Shown in pieces: positions 10,854 to 24,197 of a stretch of 64,000 bases of DNA. Within the stretch, counting starts at the first letter, position 1, and every line of letters starts with the position of its first letter. The notes beneath the pieces were generated by a model. The model had not been told where the DNA came from. It was given only the letters and a program-made list of their open reading frames with translations, and made no database searches. Source of the DNA: Hydractinia symbiolongicarpus (lineage: Eukaryota > Cnidaria > Hydrozoa > Anthoathecata > Hydractiniidae); the NCBI RefSeq assembly GCF_029227915.1, contig NC_079887.1:12896001-12960000 (forward strand). Direction: 5' to 3'. Both the position numbers and the translations under genes were made by a program.

Positions 10854-13795
10854 TTCTTTGCACAAAGGCATTCTTGGCACTTTAAATAAATTCAAATAGG
10901 TCAGAAGGCATCTACACTTGATATTAGTTTAAAACCTCAAAAAATGTTACTTTAAGAAGTTATCCACAGAAAAAGACCTCTCTTCATTAAATACCAGCAT
11001 CTTTTTTTCTGCAACGCAAATGCCAGAGCCAAAGAACTTACAACAAATAACGTAACGCTGGACTTCATCTATGGTAAAAAACGACAATTGTTATTTTGTG
11101 TATATATAATCTTGTTGCGTTGTCCTGTGGTTGCATATAGTATTGTTGCTTGTTTTGTGCACCACCACCCCCTCCCTTTTTTATCTGTTAATGTGAGATA
11201 ACTCATAGTGTTCAATATCCAAAAATTCCTTTTTTCTCAAATTGACAGTGGTTATACACAAGCCTTAGCTATTTTTCAGTTTTCCTTCTCAATACCTTTC
11301 AAAATATTCTTTAACAATCATTTTTATTGCATTGTATAACTAGGTGTGAAATAAATATATTCTATCCTGTTTTTGTAAGAACATTTTGCTGAAGCAAAAA
11401 AAACCAAAGCATGAATTTCATTACAATCTCTTTCCAGATAATTCTTTTGGTTCTGAATTTCCTAATGGTGTAAATGATCGGAAAACAATTTGTTAGTTTA
11501 TTAGCAACAAAAACGCTAATTTTTTGAGAAAACAAAATAAAAAATCAGTTTTAAAGAATTTTAAAGTTGTATTCTTACTATACTAAGGGCAAAGTTAGAA
11601 TAAATCTGGCTGAAAGAAGCAAAAAATTAAAACAGTTAGCTTATACGTCACAATGCTCTTATAAAAAGAGTTCATTGCTAGTGAAGATTTTAAAAATTTG
11701 GCTCTCACCAAATTTTTCCTTTAAAACACAGCACCAAGATTCAAACGTGATGATGGGCTGTTCTGTATATCAGATTGACCCCGTCTTTGCGATTGTACAA
11801 AGACGGACGATTCTATACGAACTTGGTCATTATAAGCGATATGGGAGGAATAATTTGTTCAAAACTTGCTAAACATTGAAAAATCTATCAACTAAACAAA
11901 AGATAAAATCCTAAATTATTTTTAGATTTTTTATTCATTCTATCTATGGCTTTTTAATTAATGGTCTCCATTCCATCCAAGGTGGTTGTACAACTGAAAA
12001 TACGCTGTGCGACGTTGGACCAATGAATGTCAGTTACCATATACAAGACTACCATCATACAACATATAACATTGTGGGGAGCAGTAGAACCCAATAATAA
12101 AATTCCCCGGAATTTATAATGTCGGGCATGCCCTGGCTTGCCCGAAACTGTGAAAAAACCCATTATATACCGGGTTCTCCCCCTTTCTGGTTATTTCAGT
12201 CTTTCTACTTAGATTATAGTATTGTTTAGATTAATGAGGGGAAAGCCATCTACTTGTCTCATAAATGTAGCAACGCAGCTGTCCAAATACTTTTTCATGA
12301 TATTCAGAGTAAGACGCGAAGCACGGAAGTCTAAATCAGATTGCTACCAAGGCTACTAAATCTGATAGCCTTCTGGTAGAGCGTTCGTTTCCAGTGCGGA
12401 AGGTTTTGAGTTCAGGGGTAAGTCAAGTCAGGGCCTGTGAAAGTGTGGATTGATCTTTTCTGTTTAGCGTTCAGGAGAATAAGATTCATATATTTTAGGT
12501 GGTTGGATGAGCAAAGATCGTGTTGGATGAAGTTTAATCGGAAACAAAATTTTCACCCAACATTTAATGCTCATTCAACACGATTATACTTGCTTAGAGC
12601 AGCACAACCACAACTGTTATAGATAGTGGTTTGCTTAATTGACTGATTGTCATAACAAAAACATCTATTTCCAACTGTTACAACCACAAAGTCATTTACT
12701 ATCCATACATTTGCCCACAATTAGCTTACTAAACACACATACACACTTCAGCAACTGAACAACTGCACACCTTAGAAACATATAAAACAGAAGTCCCTAA
12801 TAAACAATTAATCAAACAATGAAAAAGTAACACAGTAGAACAATACAACATCGGAACAAAGTAACTAATGCCCACATTGACACTTACTGAACACAACACT
12901 AATACTCACAAAATTAACAACATAAAATAGACGATTAAAGGTACAGACACACATTGAAAAAAGATAAAGGCTAGCACACACATAAAACAAATCCGTTTGC
13001 GCACTCTTTTAATCGACACCAAACATTTGACAGTTATTGCGTGATTATTTTTCAAAAGATTGGAATCTGAATCATCACAAATTTATTATTCGCATTTAAA
13101 ATGTGAAGATACTGGACGATGCATTTTATTGGGTGTGATTAGACCGTTAATGCATTTTACAAATTCTTCAAAATCTTCTACATTTGTTTAAAGCCACACC
13201 TATTTTTGATCACGAGTTCTTTAATTATACTTTTGTACGCACCTAACTTAATCACGTGTTTTGCCTGTGTAAGGGTTGTCATCACGGTCACCTCTCTCTG
13301 AGAGCAATATCGGATGAAATGTTGGATCGGTTTGCGCCTAGCTTAACTGCGGACGAAATAAATAAATGAAAAGAACCTAGAAAAATTAATGAAAGTTAGG
13401 GATGAAGGGTAATGTTTTTAAAATAAAGAACATGGTGTGAGACCAAAATTATGACCAAATTATAATTTCGGTCGAAATAGCTTGGACGGATAAGATATTA
13501 AAAATGTTAATAGTGCCTGTTGGTGTTGCACCCCCCCCCCCCCCCCCAAAAAAAAAAAAATAAAATAAATAAATAAATAAAATAGAAACATTGTCGAACT
13601 GATTATAAACATACCCTTTAGAATTTAAATTGAATAGAGCAGAAAATATAAATATTTGTTGCAAATTACATTAACAATTAAAATATATTCAAAACACACG
13701 TAACCAACAAAGTATATAAGTTTACAGTATCGTCACAAGGCTAAAATTGATCGTACACGCTGTTAACAACAGCACAGCAACAACTACAGCGATTT
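10854..13795. other. Intergenic, no gene recognised
   Basis: AT-rich sequence with a long C run at about 13531-13547 followed by an A run, and a weak tRNA-like segment near 12362-12425. ORFs here (for example 11567-11872) carry no recognisable motif and no splice structure. The stretch lies 3' of the channel gene on its coding strand. Confidence 0.5.
12362..12425 (+). mobile_element. Possible tRNA-like SINE head
   Basis: TGGTAGAGCGTTCGTTTCCA resembles a tRNA D-arm and A-box, followed after GTGCGGAAGG by a degenerate B-box-like GAGTTCAGGGG. There is no acceptor stem pairing, so a functional tRNA is unlikely. Confidence 0.3.
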
Positions 13796-16700
13796 TTATT
13801 CTTCAGTCATGTATTTTAAACTGTTATCAATATCTTGCATTAATTCGTCCTGTTGCCTTATGATATCCACAGCCTAAAAGACAAAAATTCCTTTGCATGT
13901 CAACACAATGATACAAATAGAAGTAAACATTAATGAAAACAACAACGACAACATGAACAACAAGAACAACAACAACAACAACAACTATAACCAAAAAAAA
14001 CAACAACAACAACAACACTTACGGAATTAAAAAGACTCATACAATACGACCAACGAGAACAAATAAGCAACAAGAAAAAAATAAAAATACCTCTGTTTTT
14101 AAAAAAATCGACTTTGGTTTCATTTCATTCTGTATTTTTCTTATAGCTTCACATTGTCTTCTCAGTGTATCCATTTCACTCATGATGTCACGCACAGCAC
14201 TGTTTTCGTCCGAATCACCGTCCGTAGCGCCGTACACAGCCTTAGTGATAGAAACAAATATCCACTTAAAAGAATATAGCGAGCCAGAAATTTGCACAAA
14301 TGAATGCTCAGCGGGAAACGAAAACGCATAGAACCGAAAAATTCGTATGAAATGACGAATAACCGAATTTTAACAGTATTCGAATTATCAATGTGTACAA
14401 TCTTTCTGTTATAAGCAAGACAATATTTTGGCTAAGATTCAATGCTTCTCTCTTTTCCACGATCAGATGTTCCTTAGTCGATGCTTCTTGGCTTTCTACT
14501 TGAAAAAATTACATTTATGTGTTTCTTGCTCAGTTAACTAGGCATTGAACGATCTATTATTTCGAATAAAAGTTGTCAAACTCAACAGATTTGATCGTGC
14601 ATCATCCTTTTATTGATCCAATTAATCGAATTAATTTGTCTTAATCGAGGTTTCAAAGGCTTGAAATATTCAATTTTAAAAATGCGTTGGAAGAAACGTT
14701 GACCGATCATTTTGTTTTTTGAATTGCAACCAATCACACTAACATAAAATTCGAATTTAAAAATTTAAAACAAAAGAGAGTGATATGCAATTAAATTTGT
14801 TGAATTCGACAATTTGAATTCGACAAATTGATGTTTCCGCTTTAGTGTGCAAATAAAAATTTCTTTTCTATCTGAGAAACCATCGCTATTTTTACAATTC
14901 TTGTTCTTGCCTTTTCTTTTCTCATATCCTAGTACATCCTAGCAATTGGTTTGTTTTTGAAAAGGATTTGGGCGTGTTGTTTATAAAATGTTGTTTAAAA
15001 AAGACAGCGTTCAGCTACATAGAAATTAGTAAATATTCTTTCGCTTATATTTCTTTTTAGTAAACGTTTTGCACTTACCTCTGGTGAACACTTTTCCGCA
15101 ATAAAGGCTTGAATAGTTTCCTGAGTTTTTTCTGGCATTTTCTTTTCGATTGAAATCAAGGCCTCTCCTTGCAACATATAAGCTGTAGCCGTCGCGTTCC
15201 CAAACACACGGGAAAAAGTTTCAGAAAGTAAAGCTATGTATAAATTGAGACAAGTAATGGAGGTCAAGGCAAGGTAAGTTCCACAAATCAACTGAGCAAC
15301 CAATTTGTTTTGATTCGCCAAATCCTCGAATTTGAAACTATCAACCACTGTCATCCGTAATACTTCAAACATAAGGTCGTTAAAATTGTGAAATGCATTA
15401 TCCGGTTTGTCATTATCGAACACAATCCAAATTGCGCAACAGTACGGTATGAAAAATTCGCAGAACAAAAATGCAAACTTCATCGTATCAGCTGCCACGT
15501 AGCCAAGCATAGCAATGAACGGACCAAGTGTGATAAAAGGTCGAAATGCCTGCATGAATCGCAACCAAATGATAATCAGAACAAAAGGATAAGCGTGGTA
15601 ATGAACTTCGAGTACAGTTCGATACTCGCTATCTCTGTAGTCCATCTGAATTAAAATTACTCGAGTAATGGTCAGTAACACAAGCCCAAGAAAGCTGAGT
15701 ACATCCATATAGTACCAAATATCGTAAAGTGATGCCAGTGGTTCAGATTCCACCTTCTTTAATTCTTCGGTTATGAACTTGTTCTCTTGAGGCCATCTGG
15801 GATGACAATAGGGTAAGTCGCGCTTGATTTCCTGCATTCGACCAATTTTGTATGCGAAAAAATTTTTTGCAACCATTTCGGATTCAATCCGTATCTAAAG
15901 AATGTTTAGTAATCATAAAGCACTTTTTTTTTCTTTTATGAAGAAAATCTCTCAAAGAAACATATCAGGGCTTTATATCTGATACTCTTTTTTGTGGGCA
16001 GAGCAAAAATCTTTGACTTGACAAGAACTTAAACCCCCTCCCTCCCGATACTGTCCTGCTTAAGATTTGCGTACTTGTTTTCCTTTCATTCCAAGTTTAA
16101 TACAATACATTCCTACAAACTCAGTCAATTTTAGGTGCACATTCTGTTCAAAATGTACTGATCATACATTATTTTAAAAGAGGGTTGTATCTGTCATAAC
16201 CTCCTACTGGGTATATTACAGCCCGGAGATGGTACCTGGGAATTGTGATTGGCAATTTCCGGTGGACATTTCTACGGGCTAACAACAAGTTCAAACAAAG
16301 AACAAACAAAGTTGAAAACATTTAAATTAGTTGCCTTTTTTAGTTCAATAAAAGAAGAGGAAGTGAAGCTAAAGATGTTGCAAACACAAAGCTTGAGAGA
16401 GGTAATATCAAAATAGAAAGAGTATAAGAAAACCACAACGAAACTGACACCTACTTTTAACACAAAATACAAAGCCATCAATAACCCGATAACTTCGAGT
16501 ATAACTCGCCAAATGTACTCGTTGATAGGTTCATAGAATTGCACACGTTTCATACTTTCCACCTCCTGTGGACCTGGCAAGGTTATTGTCAAAGCTGTCC
16601 ATATTGCTGTAAATATGAAGTTGATCAGAAGTGACGTAACAAAATGTCTGCGTCCATATAATTCTGTCTTTTTGGCCAGTAATCGTTGTATGACAGGGTG

Positions 16701-19700
16701 CATGATCAAACGAGACTCGTTGTATTTGATAATTGCCTAGTGCGGAAAAAATACGTTAAAGGAAAAATGGCAAGCATTAAATATATCAGAAATAACACTA
16801 GCTCAACTAGATTTATTTAAAAATTTTAACATTTGTTATTTTGATTGTCAAGGTTAACAGTGTAAGGGAGGTCAGAGTGTCATTTTGAAGTTGATGTGTG
16901 GTTACATAAACGTGACGTTAAGATGTATCCCTGGTGATAAATATATTTCCTACAAACTCAAATTGGATGGAGCTTTTCCCTTGCAAGAGCTAACGACAAA
17001 TAAAAGGTTTATATAACAACAACCTCTGATAAGTCTTACCTCAAGAGGATCTCGCTTAGTCATTACTCTTCTACCGGCTTTTTCTTTTTGCCTCAATAAC
17101 TTCCATTTATGACTTTCCAAGTAGCTTAGATAGTAATAGACGGTCCGAGATGCTTTGTCAATTTTTTGAAATTGTCCTAACGCTTCTGCAGCAACATCCG
17201 GCATTTTTTCAATCATATGAGTTAAACATGTGGTACCCGTGTCGTCATAAACTCCAGCCGGCGCACCATTTTCCATCAGAACACGACAAGCCTCTTCTCG
17301 ACCTAAGAATGCATACATGTTTTCTTCACAAAGATTCATTTTTACGTTAAAAAACCCTCTTACATAGTTTTTAAGTGTCATTTTTCGATAATAAATTATT
17401 TCTCTTTCGAAAAATACATATTTTTAATCAAAAAATTGATCTATACGAAAGTTCCAGTTGTTAGAATAAGGATAATGTCATTTAAAGCCAGTGCTATTTG
17501 TTATTTCTTAACTTTTTTGAGGACTGAAAGTATTTGCGTAAAATTAAATATCTATATTATAATACCCGTATACGTCCGTCCGTCCGTCCGTCCACGCACC
17601 ACACAAGACACGCACCCAACACAAAAAATTGACTGACTGTTGCTTAAGTTTCTATATTTTACTTGTTACCTATTCCTTACTTGGTGCTTGTTAGCTAACT
17701 ACTTTGAAAAAGCAAAATTTGCGTTTGCTTGGCCAGTTAGGCTAGTGCGCAAATCCAGAGTGTGGTAGCCTTCATGACTTTTAGAACGAGGAACAGCTTA
17801 AACAATATAATCCCTTTTGTTTGTCTTTTTGTTGTTATACGCAAATTTCGCCTATAAAGTTAAACTCATACAGCTAATACGAATCACCTATGTTCACATC
17901 ATGTTCGGATAACATGATTTTCGATATATAAGAGTTAAAGTTTTATGAGCCAAATAATAAAAAAAGTAAAGGTTTTAACAAGCTATATGGATACAATATT
18001 TCTGTACGAATCTTTTGTTTCTTAAACATTTAACTTTACATGGAATTGCTGTTTTGGTTTTTTAGAAAAATCAGTAAATGAAGGTTGCTTTATTCTTTCA
18101 AATCTTCTTTAATTGATTGATTTCGTTCGTAAAAAGATTCGATACTCAGTATCCAAATTGAATGAAAACCTAACAATATTCGAATTAAATGATACTACTA
18201 CCAGGAGACAGAAGAATCTGTTCCTTTAGTCACTTTAGGCTGGCTTTTACTCAAAATTTACTTCATTTTCTTAAAGAACTTAAGCTTAATGTAGCTTGTA
18301 GGACGTCGTACTCACGTTGTACGAATCGATTCCCAGTTTGAACATTTAAAAATTGTAACAGCATAGTTAAATCAGTTTTTTAAGTAACTTTGTAGAATGA
18401 AATTGCCAATGTTTTCGTAGTGGGAACTTGTTGTCAAAGAATGAAGAAAGGAGCTAGCGGGTTCAAAATCTCAAATCTGTTAGCATGTTATTAAAAGAAG
18501 AGTTTTAGATAATAACAAATGCTGGTGACTTAGCTATCTAACTTGCCTTTGCGTAATTGTTAGATGGAATGCTGGGAGAAGAGAACCTTGCCTTGGCTAT
18601 CCTATGTCGACGCATGTTCATGGTAAAATCAGAAGCACTTAAACTCCTATCATCTCCTTTATAATTAGCAATATTTGTTAAATTAAACATCTTGAAACTG
18701 TCGATGTTAAATTTTTTCGTAAGGTAACAACAGTGTTAAGAGTGTCTTATGTTTATCAGTTCTTTTTATGTCTTTTCCACATAGTGTTACCCCCAAATAA
18801 CAACAGAGTCTAGGGAGGACGGGACCAGATTTCATGTTCCCAGACTGATTAGATTCAATTCTAACAGTTGGGATTGCTGATCATCCGAGTCATGACACCA
18901 ACCGTAAATTAAGCCACTGATGGTGCAACCTGCTATCATGCAATGCAGGGACATACGGTCATCGTGACAATTGGAGCAGCAGGTAGCATTAGTAAAAACC
19001 ATTTTGGTCCGATGATTATTTTTTGTCTGTAATAATAGCCGTCGTCCGTCTGTGTGTCCGCGGGAAAAAAGTCAAATGCGTTATATAAAGGACAGGCGAC
19101 CCTGTGAATCTTTCCACCGCTACCCGGATCTCTTTAATAATAGCCGTCGTCTGTCTGTCTGTGTGTCCGCGAAGGCCGTGTCCCGTAACGGAAACACGAA
19201 ATTTTTAAAATGCGCACCAATACCAAATGCGATATATTTCTGTCCACTTTGTTGCAACGGATTAATTAAAAGGACGGGCGACCGGTGGATTTTTCCACGG
19301 GCTAACGACTATATATTGATAATAACCGTATTCTGTCTGTCTGTCGGCGAGAAAAGAGTTGTACTACAGGCACAGAAATATTGTGGAATTTAAAGGACCA
19401 GCAACCCCGTGGATTTTTTCAAGGGGCTTACTACTAGTATTACTAATCTTTCACAAAAAAGCTAAAGCGCCCAACCTGTTTCTGCAGCCAACTGAAGCGG
19501 TGTTCGTTCCTTATGATCTCGATCATCCAGTCTGGCGTCTAACTCGATTAACATTACAAGTGAGTCTGTAGCGTTATACTTCGAAGCATAGTGAATAGGT
19601 GTTTGCCTTTCCTTGTTTGTGCGAGCATGAATATCAGCTAAAGAAGAAAATAACTTTTGCAGTTAAAGATAAAAGTGTGTGTAGTAGCTATCATTGTTGC

Positions 19701-21465
19701 AACAAAATACGTAAAATACAGTCAACTCCCGGTAACTCGACCACCGGTTGACTCGAAGTTTTTTTTAGCTCGCACTGTTTTCTACGGCCCTTGGACATTT
19801 CTTAATACTTTCTTATAAAAACTACTCTTAACTCGCATTCCGGATAACTCGAGCATTCGTTTTCTCGAACTATTTTATAGTTCCCTTTAAGGTAATTTTT
19901 TCGGATAGCTCGAACTTTTTAGTGTGTAAGTAGAATATAAATGTTTGATGCTATAAAATTCGAAAAAGCTGTTCTAAAATGGTTTTCTTTACAAAGGAGC
20001 CAAAATGTTCCTTTTGATGGCAATATGATAAAGGTTCTGCAGATTGCCAAAAGTTTTGATATTACATATTTTTAAGCGTTAACTCGAACTAATATCTCAT
20101 TTTTGTCTATGTTCGAATTAAAGGGAGCTTCGCTTAAGTTGAACATTTATTAAGTCAAAATGTTTTCTCTGGTCCATTGGAGGTTCGACCAGGAGTTAAC
20201 TGTATTGACCAGAGACATAAAATTCATGTAATATTGCGAAACCTGCAAAAGCCTTCACAGAATCAAATTTTAGATTTCTGCTAAATATGTAATCTTGTAC
20301 GTGTTGCAAAATGGGACAAAATTTTCCCGATGAATTATTAATGCAATTCTTAAGCAGTTCAAAGTTTTCTAATTTTATGAAATCGGCGAAAATCTAGACC
20401 TAAGAAATTAGCTCCAGTTAGAGTGCCTAAATATGTATTGGCAAAATACAGCAATTTTATTAGCAAAAAAGTTATATCACGAAATCAACAATATACTTAA
20501 GTATTATGCATATATACCACCTAAGGATTTTCCAGCATATATCATAAAACAGTGGGAAACAGTTTCCTTATGGTACTAAGGCAATGAAGAGACAAGTATT
20601 TCCAGCAACTAGTCTCCCAAAATGAATTACAAAAAAATACATATAAAAAAGAAACATATATTATTTTTACCTCCATTTGCAACCAACAATTTCACCATCT
20701 CTGCATTATTGACAGCTGCGGCAGCGTGCAAAGGAGTACGACCAAATGAATCGCCGAGATTTAAATCAGATCCTTTCTGCAGCAGATACTCAGCAACTTC
20801 TATGGGCCATCGCAGCGCGACCTAGATGAGAATAGCCTAACTAAAGAAATATATAAATCAAAAGAAGGATGTATCATGATCAAACACGGTCAGATAATTA
20901 TATAGATCCCACTGGGTAGCCCATGGATAAATCCACAGGTCCGCTCGTAATTTATCAATCGCATTTTGTGCAGGCAGTAATAAAGGTGATGCTTAGATTT
21001 TTTTGTCTCCATATTAACATTGGCGTGCTTGCAACGTATGCAAGAAGAAAAGCTCGAACCATGAGTATAAAACGCAGCTTGAGGTCATTGAATGGTCAGG
21101 CATAAATAATACTTATAATGAACACGTACTTCGTGCAAGACAGTTTGACCATGTCTGTCTGTGTAATTTACTTTTGCTCCAGACTTGATTAAAGTATCCA
21201 AGTATTCCAAATCAACCATGCTATCTCTGGCTGCAGTCCCAAGTTTTGCAAAATAAACAATTAATACTTCGCTTCCAGCAAGTTCAGTTATATCGTCCAC
21301 TTTGTCGGGAGAATGGGGAATGAATTCATTTAGTCCCTTTGGCGCGTCATCTTCGGCTTGATTACCTGACAGGGCTCGCTCATCTTCAATTGATGATGGA
21401 CCTTCACGGTATAACAGCCCTTCCAAGTTCTGACGCTTGCGGTATTTTGTTTCTTTAATTATCAT
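13796..21465 (-). CDS. Ankyrin-repeat TRP-like cation channel, eight exons
   Basis: Exons run 21465-21130, 20821-20671, 19637-19476, 17302-17040, 16736-16455, 15894-15079, 14240-14091 and 13873-13796. All borders are GT..AG, every phase matches, and the total is 745 residues. The first ATG follows a tttacag acceptor-like site, so a 5' non-coding exon is possible. Residues about 95-260 form ankyrin repeats (GQTVLHE, GRTPLHAAA, RQTPIHYAS, ERTPLQLAA). Predicted membrane segments lie near 336-357 (S1), 378-397 (S2), 459-478 (S3), 501-519 (S4), 534-557 (S5) and 598-624 (S6), with a pore-loop-like MFEVLRMTVVDSF at about 573-585 and LNLYIALLSETF ending S6. The tail (671-745) is acidic and coiled-coil-like. 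Ankyrins followed by six helices is the TRPA/TRPV-type plan. It is a short member with about five repeats, and the subfamily is uncertain. It is expected to be a plasma-membrane cation channel. Confidence 0.88.
17556..17640 (+). mobile_element. Helitron-like 5' end fragment
   Basis: CTATATTATAATACCCGTAT followed by repeated CCGT units matches the left end of the family described at 41454-41873. No 3' hairpin or CTAGT end follows. It lies just upstream of the exon at 17302-17040, within intron 3 of the channel gene. Confidence 0.5.
18543..18690 (-). CDS. Candidate alternative first exon of the channel gene
   Basis: Inside intron 3 an ATG at 18690 opens 49 codons (MFNLTNIANYKGDDRSLSAS, then a basic and serine-rich stretch) ending at a GCAA/GTTAGA donor. 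One base is left over, which is exactly the phase needed by the exon beginning at 17302. An in-frame TAA lies upstream of the ATG. Joined this way the product would lose the first ankyrin repeats but keep the last repeat and all six membrane segments. It may instead be a chance ORF or a cassette exon. No promoter element was identified. Confidence 0.4.
19026..19438 (+). mobile_element. Three head-to-tail Helitron-like units
   Basis: Units begin near 19029, 19129 and 19310 with AATAATAGCCGT-type or AATAACCGTATTCTG-type heads and CTGTCTGTC. They end with a stem-loop of the form GTGGATTTTTCCAC and a CTAACGACTA or CTACTAGT terminus. The array ends about 40 bases before the exon at 19476-19637, in intron 3 of the channel gene. 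Confidence 0.6.
19717..20204. mobile_element. pogo/Tigger-like MITE in channel intron 2
   Basis: The left TIR at 19719 reads CAGTCAACTCCCGGTAACTC. The right end read on the minus strand gives CAGTTAACTCCTGGTCGAAC. TA flanks both ends. The interior repeats TAACTCGAA-type words and has no ORF. The length is about 484 bases. Ends of this type are typical of pogo-group MITEs. Confidence 0.85.
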
Positions 21466-23314
21466 CACAGTTTTTATAACTGTAAACGAACTTTTTTTTT
21501 TAGGAAAAATCGCGTTTCATAAAAGGTATGGCTTGTATTGTCACGAAGAATTTCAGGGTATAACTATTCAATATTTACTCATGTTGGTTAAGATGCAACT
21601 TGTATAGTAAAAATTTAAAGAATATTTAATTTTAAAAAAATAAGAACAAACATACAGATACGAATAAAATTAAAAATGCCTGTAAAGAAATCCAGATTAT
21701 ATACATTTTTATCTTTTTACGAACGTTTATGTGCATTGGTAGCGATATCATGTTTGAAGAAAATAATATAACATTAAAAATATGTCAGTGGTTGTAGTTA
21801 AACATTCCAGGTTGCAACAAAATATATACCAAAAAAGTTTATATCAATGCAAGAAGAACTTTTTAAAACAAGCATTGCAACGGCAAATTAATTTTTATCT
21901 CGTTTTTATCATAACATATACATAAACTCTCGTCATTAGTTCAAACCTTCATCGCTTAATGTTTACAAATTACTTGTTCAATGGAGCAAATACAAGCCGT
22001 GATTACCACGTAACTCGCTTAACTTTCCATACTACAGTTTTATAATGTGGAACTAAGTTGAACAAAGGAGGATCTTAAAACACCATAATTGATTTAATTA
22101 AGGCTTTTCATAACAAAGCTTATTAAATATGGCAACAAGAATAAAAGTTTATTATTAACGAAAATTGCCTATTGTCGACGATGTAATATATTTTTAAAGC
22201 TACAACACCAAGTATCTTGAAATTTAAATCTTATTAAGTCAATAACTACGAAGCAAGCTTGCCTCAAAGATGACGGCAATGCTTACAAAACAACTTCCTT
22301 CCCATACTTCACGTTTTCCAGTGTATGGCACGATTTTCTTAAATCACAGTTTTCCTTTTATTTTGTTACAAAAAAGCTGTTTTGATGACTGGAATTAATT
22401 AACAAAGGTGGGTTCACTGTGAAACCTCTATATTAATAATACACGTTGTCCGTAATAATATAAAAAAGTCGGAAGAAGGGGGGATTCTTAAGCAATAACC
22501 TGTTCCCCGTAAAACCAAAAAATAAAGAATTGTTTAACTTTTTATGTGCGAAAACTTTGTACACTCTTTCGTCTTAAGTAAACAGAGTTATGCCGTTTAA
22601 GTCTTATTTTACCAAATATTAAGTTAAGACATTTTAATGATAATAAGGACTACATAGAAATTTAACGGACAGTTAAATAATAAATGTCTAAATCTATTGG
22701 AGGTATGGACTCAGAGATTTGACAGAAGGTAACTAATGGATGAATGATAAAAAAACAGTATATTATAGCTTTACCTACAGCAGAGCAAGAAGAATATATT
22801 AAAAAAGTGGCAGGGCTGGGAGTGAACGGAAGGTATGGATGTGGAGTGAATGCGCTTAGCTTCTCTTTGTTATAGTGCTACTGCATGTCCGAATAATAAT
22901 AAAAAAACCCGGTAGGGTAGGGAGTCGATGGAGGTGTGGGCGTATGGGCGTAAGAATAATGGTTAGAATTTTGATATTTTGATAAAAAAAAGTAACTAAA
23001 AATTGATAGTTTTTAAAAGTTAAGTGGTTAAAATAGACGTTACTTGTGTCGGACATTTTTTCATCGCATGTGTGAACCTAGACTACACAGTGCTATCTTC
23101 ATGTCCTTTATGATATCCGCACCGAATATAATAGTTTCGCGGGTAGTGATAAGGACTCTATCAAAAGCGATAAATATCTCTGTTGTAACTTTGTCTGCAA
23201 CTTAGATCCGCCATATTTTATTCTTCTAAATTTAAATAATTTAAAAATTGCACAATTATTTTTTTTTTGATTTAAATGTATCTTATTGTGCTCATACCAA
23301 AGATTTCTTTTCTA

Positions 23315-23480
23315 GAATGATAATTATCGTCTGTCTGCCCAAAATGGTACAACAGTAACGAGACACACAAAATGCGGTATATTAAGGACAGGCGAACCTG
23401 TGGATTTATTCACGACCCACCGAATTTTTTGTATAATGATAGTTGTCGTTTGTCTGTCTCTACGCAAAATGGTACCGGTG
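23315..23480 (+). mobile_element. Helitron-like degenerate units
   Basis: Two heads (GATAATTATCGTCTGTCTG near 23319 and GATAGTTGTCGTTTGTCTG near 23438) are followed by AAATGGTAC and GCGGTATAT words. The first unit ends in GTGGATTTATTCAC. These match the units at 41748-41873, but the CTAGT terminus is lost. Confidence 0.5.
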
Positions 23481-24075
23481 TAGCGAGATACATGATATGC
23501 GGTATATAAACACACCGTTACAGTCACAGTTTCGTATCTCAAGATTTGTCCCATATATGGTGAAATTGTGTCCATATAAGGCAAATGTTTTCGTCTAGGA
23601 AAAAAATAATGGCGCGACAGCTGCAGCAGAATGTAAAGGCAGTTCTGGCTCGGATTTTAAACGTTCTTGCTGGAAAAACTGAATATTATGGGAGTCACAA
23701 GGAATGCTAACTATATACAACAGGATGTATGTATAGTTACCTTTACTTTTTACCTTTTTTGGTAGCAAAACATTTTTTGTTGAGGTAATTACAACACAAA
23801 ATCTATAGCTAGCTAGCTTTACTCTAGCCTAGCTGATGACACAATACAGGGTATAGTCACCCAACTTTCCTTTTTCTTTTGGCTAGCTTAATGGCAATTT
23901 GCATAAAAATGTAGCTGCTATGTTGCCATCAGTGCTATTGTAGCTCTGCAGCTACAATATCAGCACTTACTGATGATACGCACCCTAGTGTAGAGTACTC
24001 CAAAGCCTTTCTAATGCACTTCAAAAGGACATGTACTTTGTACACATAGGTGTTATTAAGTATGAGTGTTACTTA

Positions 24076-24197
24076 ATCCTACTAAATAAATGCGCTTATT
24101 TTACATGGCTTGCCTCACAAATTTAAGGGATATACCCTGTCTATTACTTCCAGGAAAGGCCTGGAAGTAATATAGATGCGGAGTCTTAGAGTATTTG
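24076..24197 (-). mobile_element. SINE 3' fragment, inverted
   Basis: Read on the minus strand this matches the 3' part of the adjacent full SINE (AGACAGGGTATATCCCT, TTTGTGAGG, CCATGTAAAATA). It abuts the head of that SINE directly, giving an inverted pair. Confidence 0.7.

Noticed and set aside
13827-14018. Hydrophobic Val-rich ORF
   Set aside because: Reading of a CAA-rich simple repeat on the opposite strand, overlapping intron sequence between the last two channel exons.
14400-14520. Extra exon of the channel gene in intron 6 (ESQEASTKEHLIVEKREALN)
   Set aside because: The only acceptor gives a TAG codon in the phase required by the exon at 15079, and no good donor follows.
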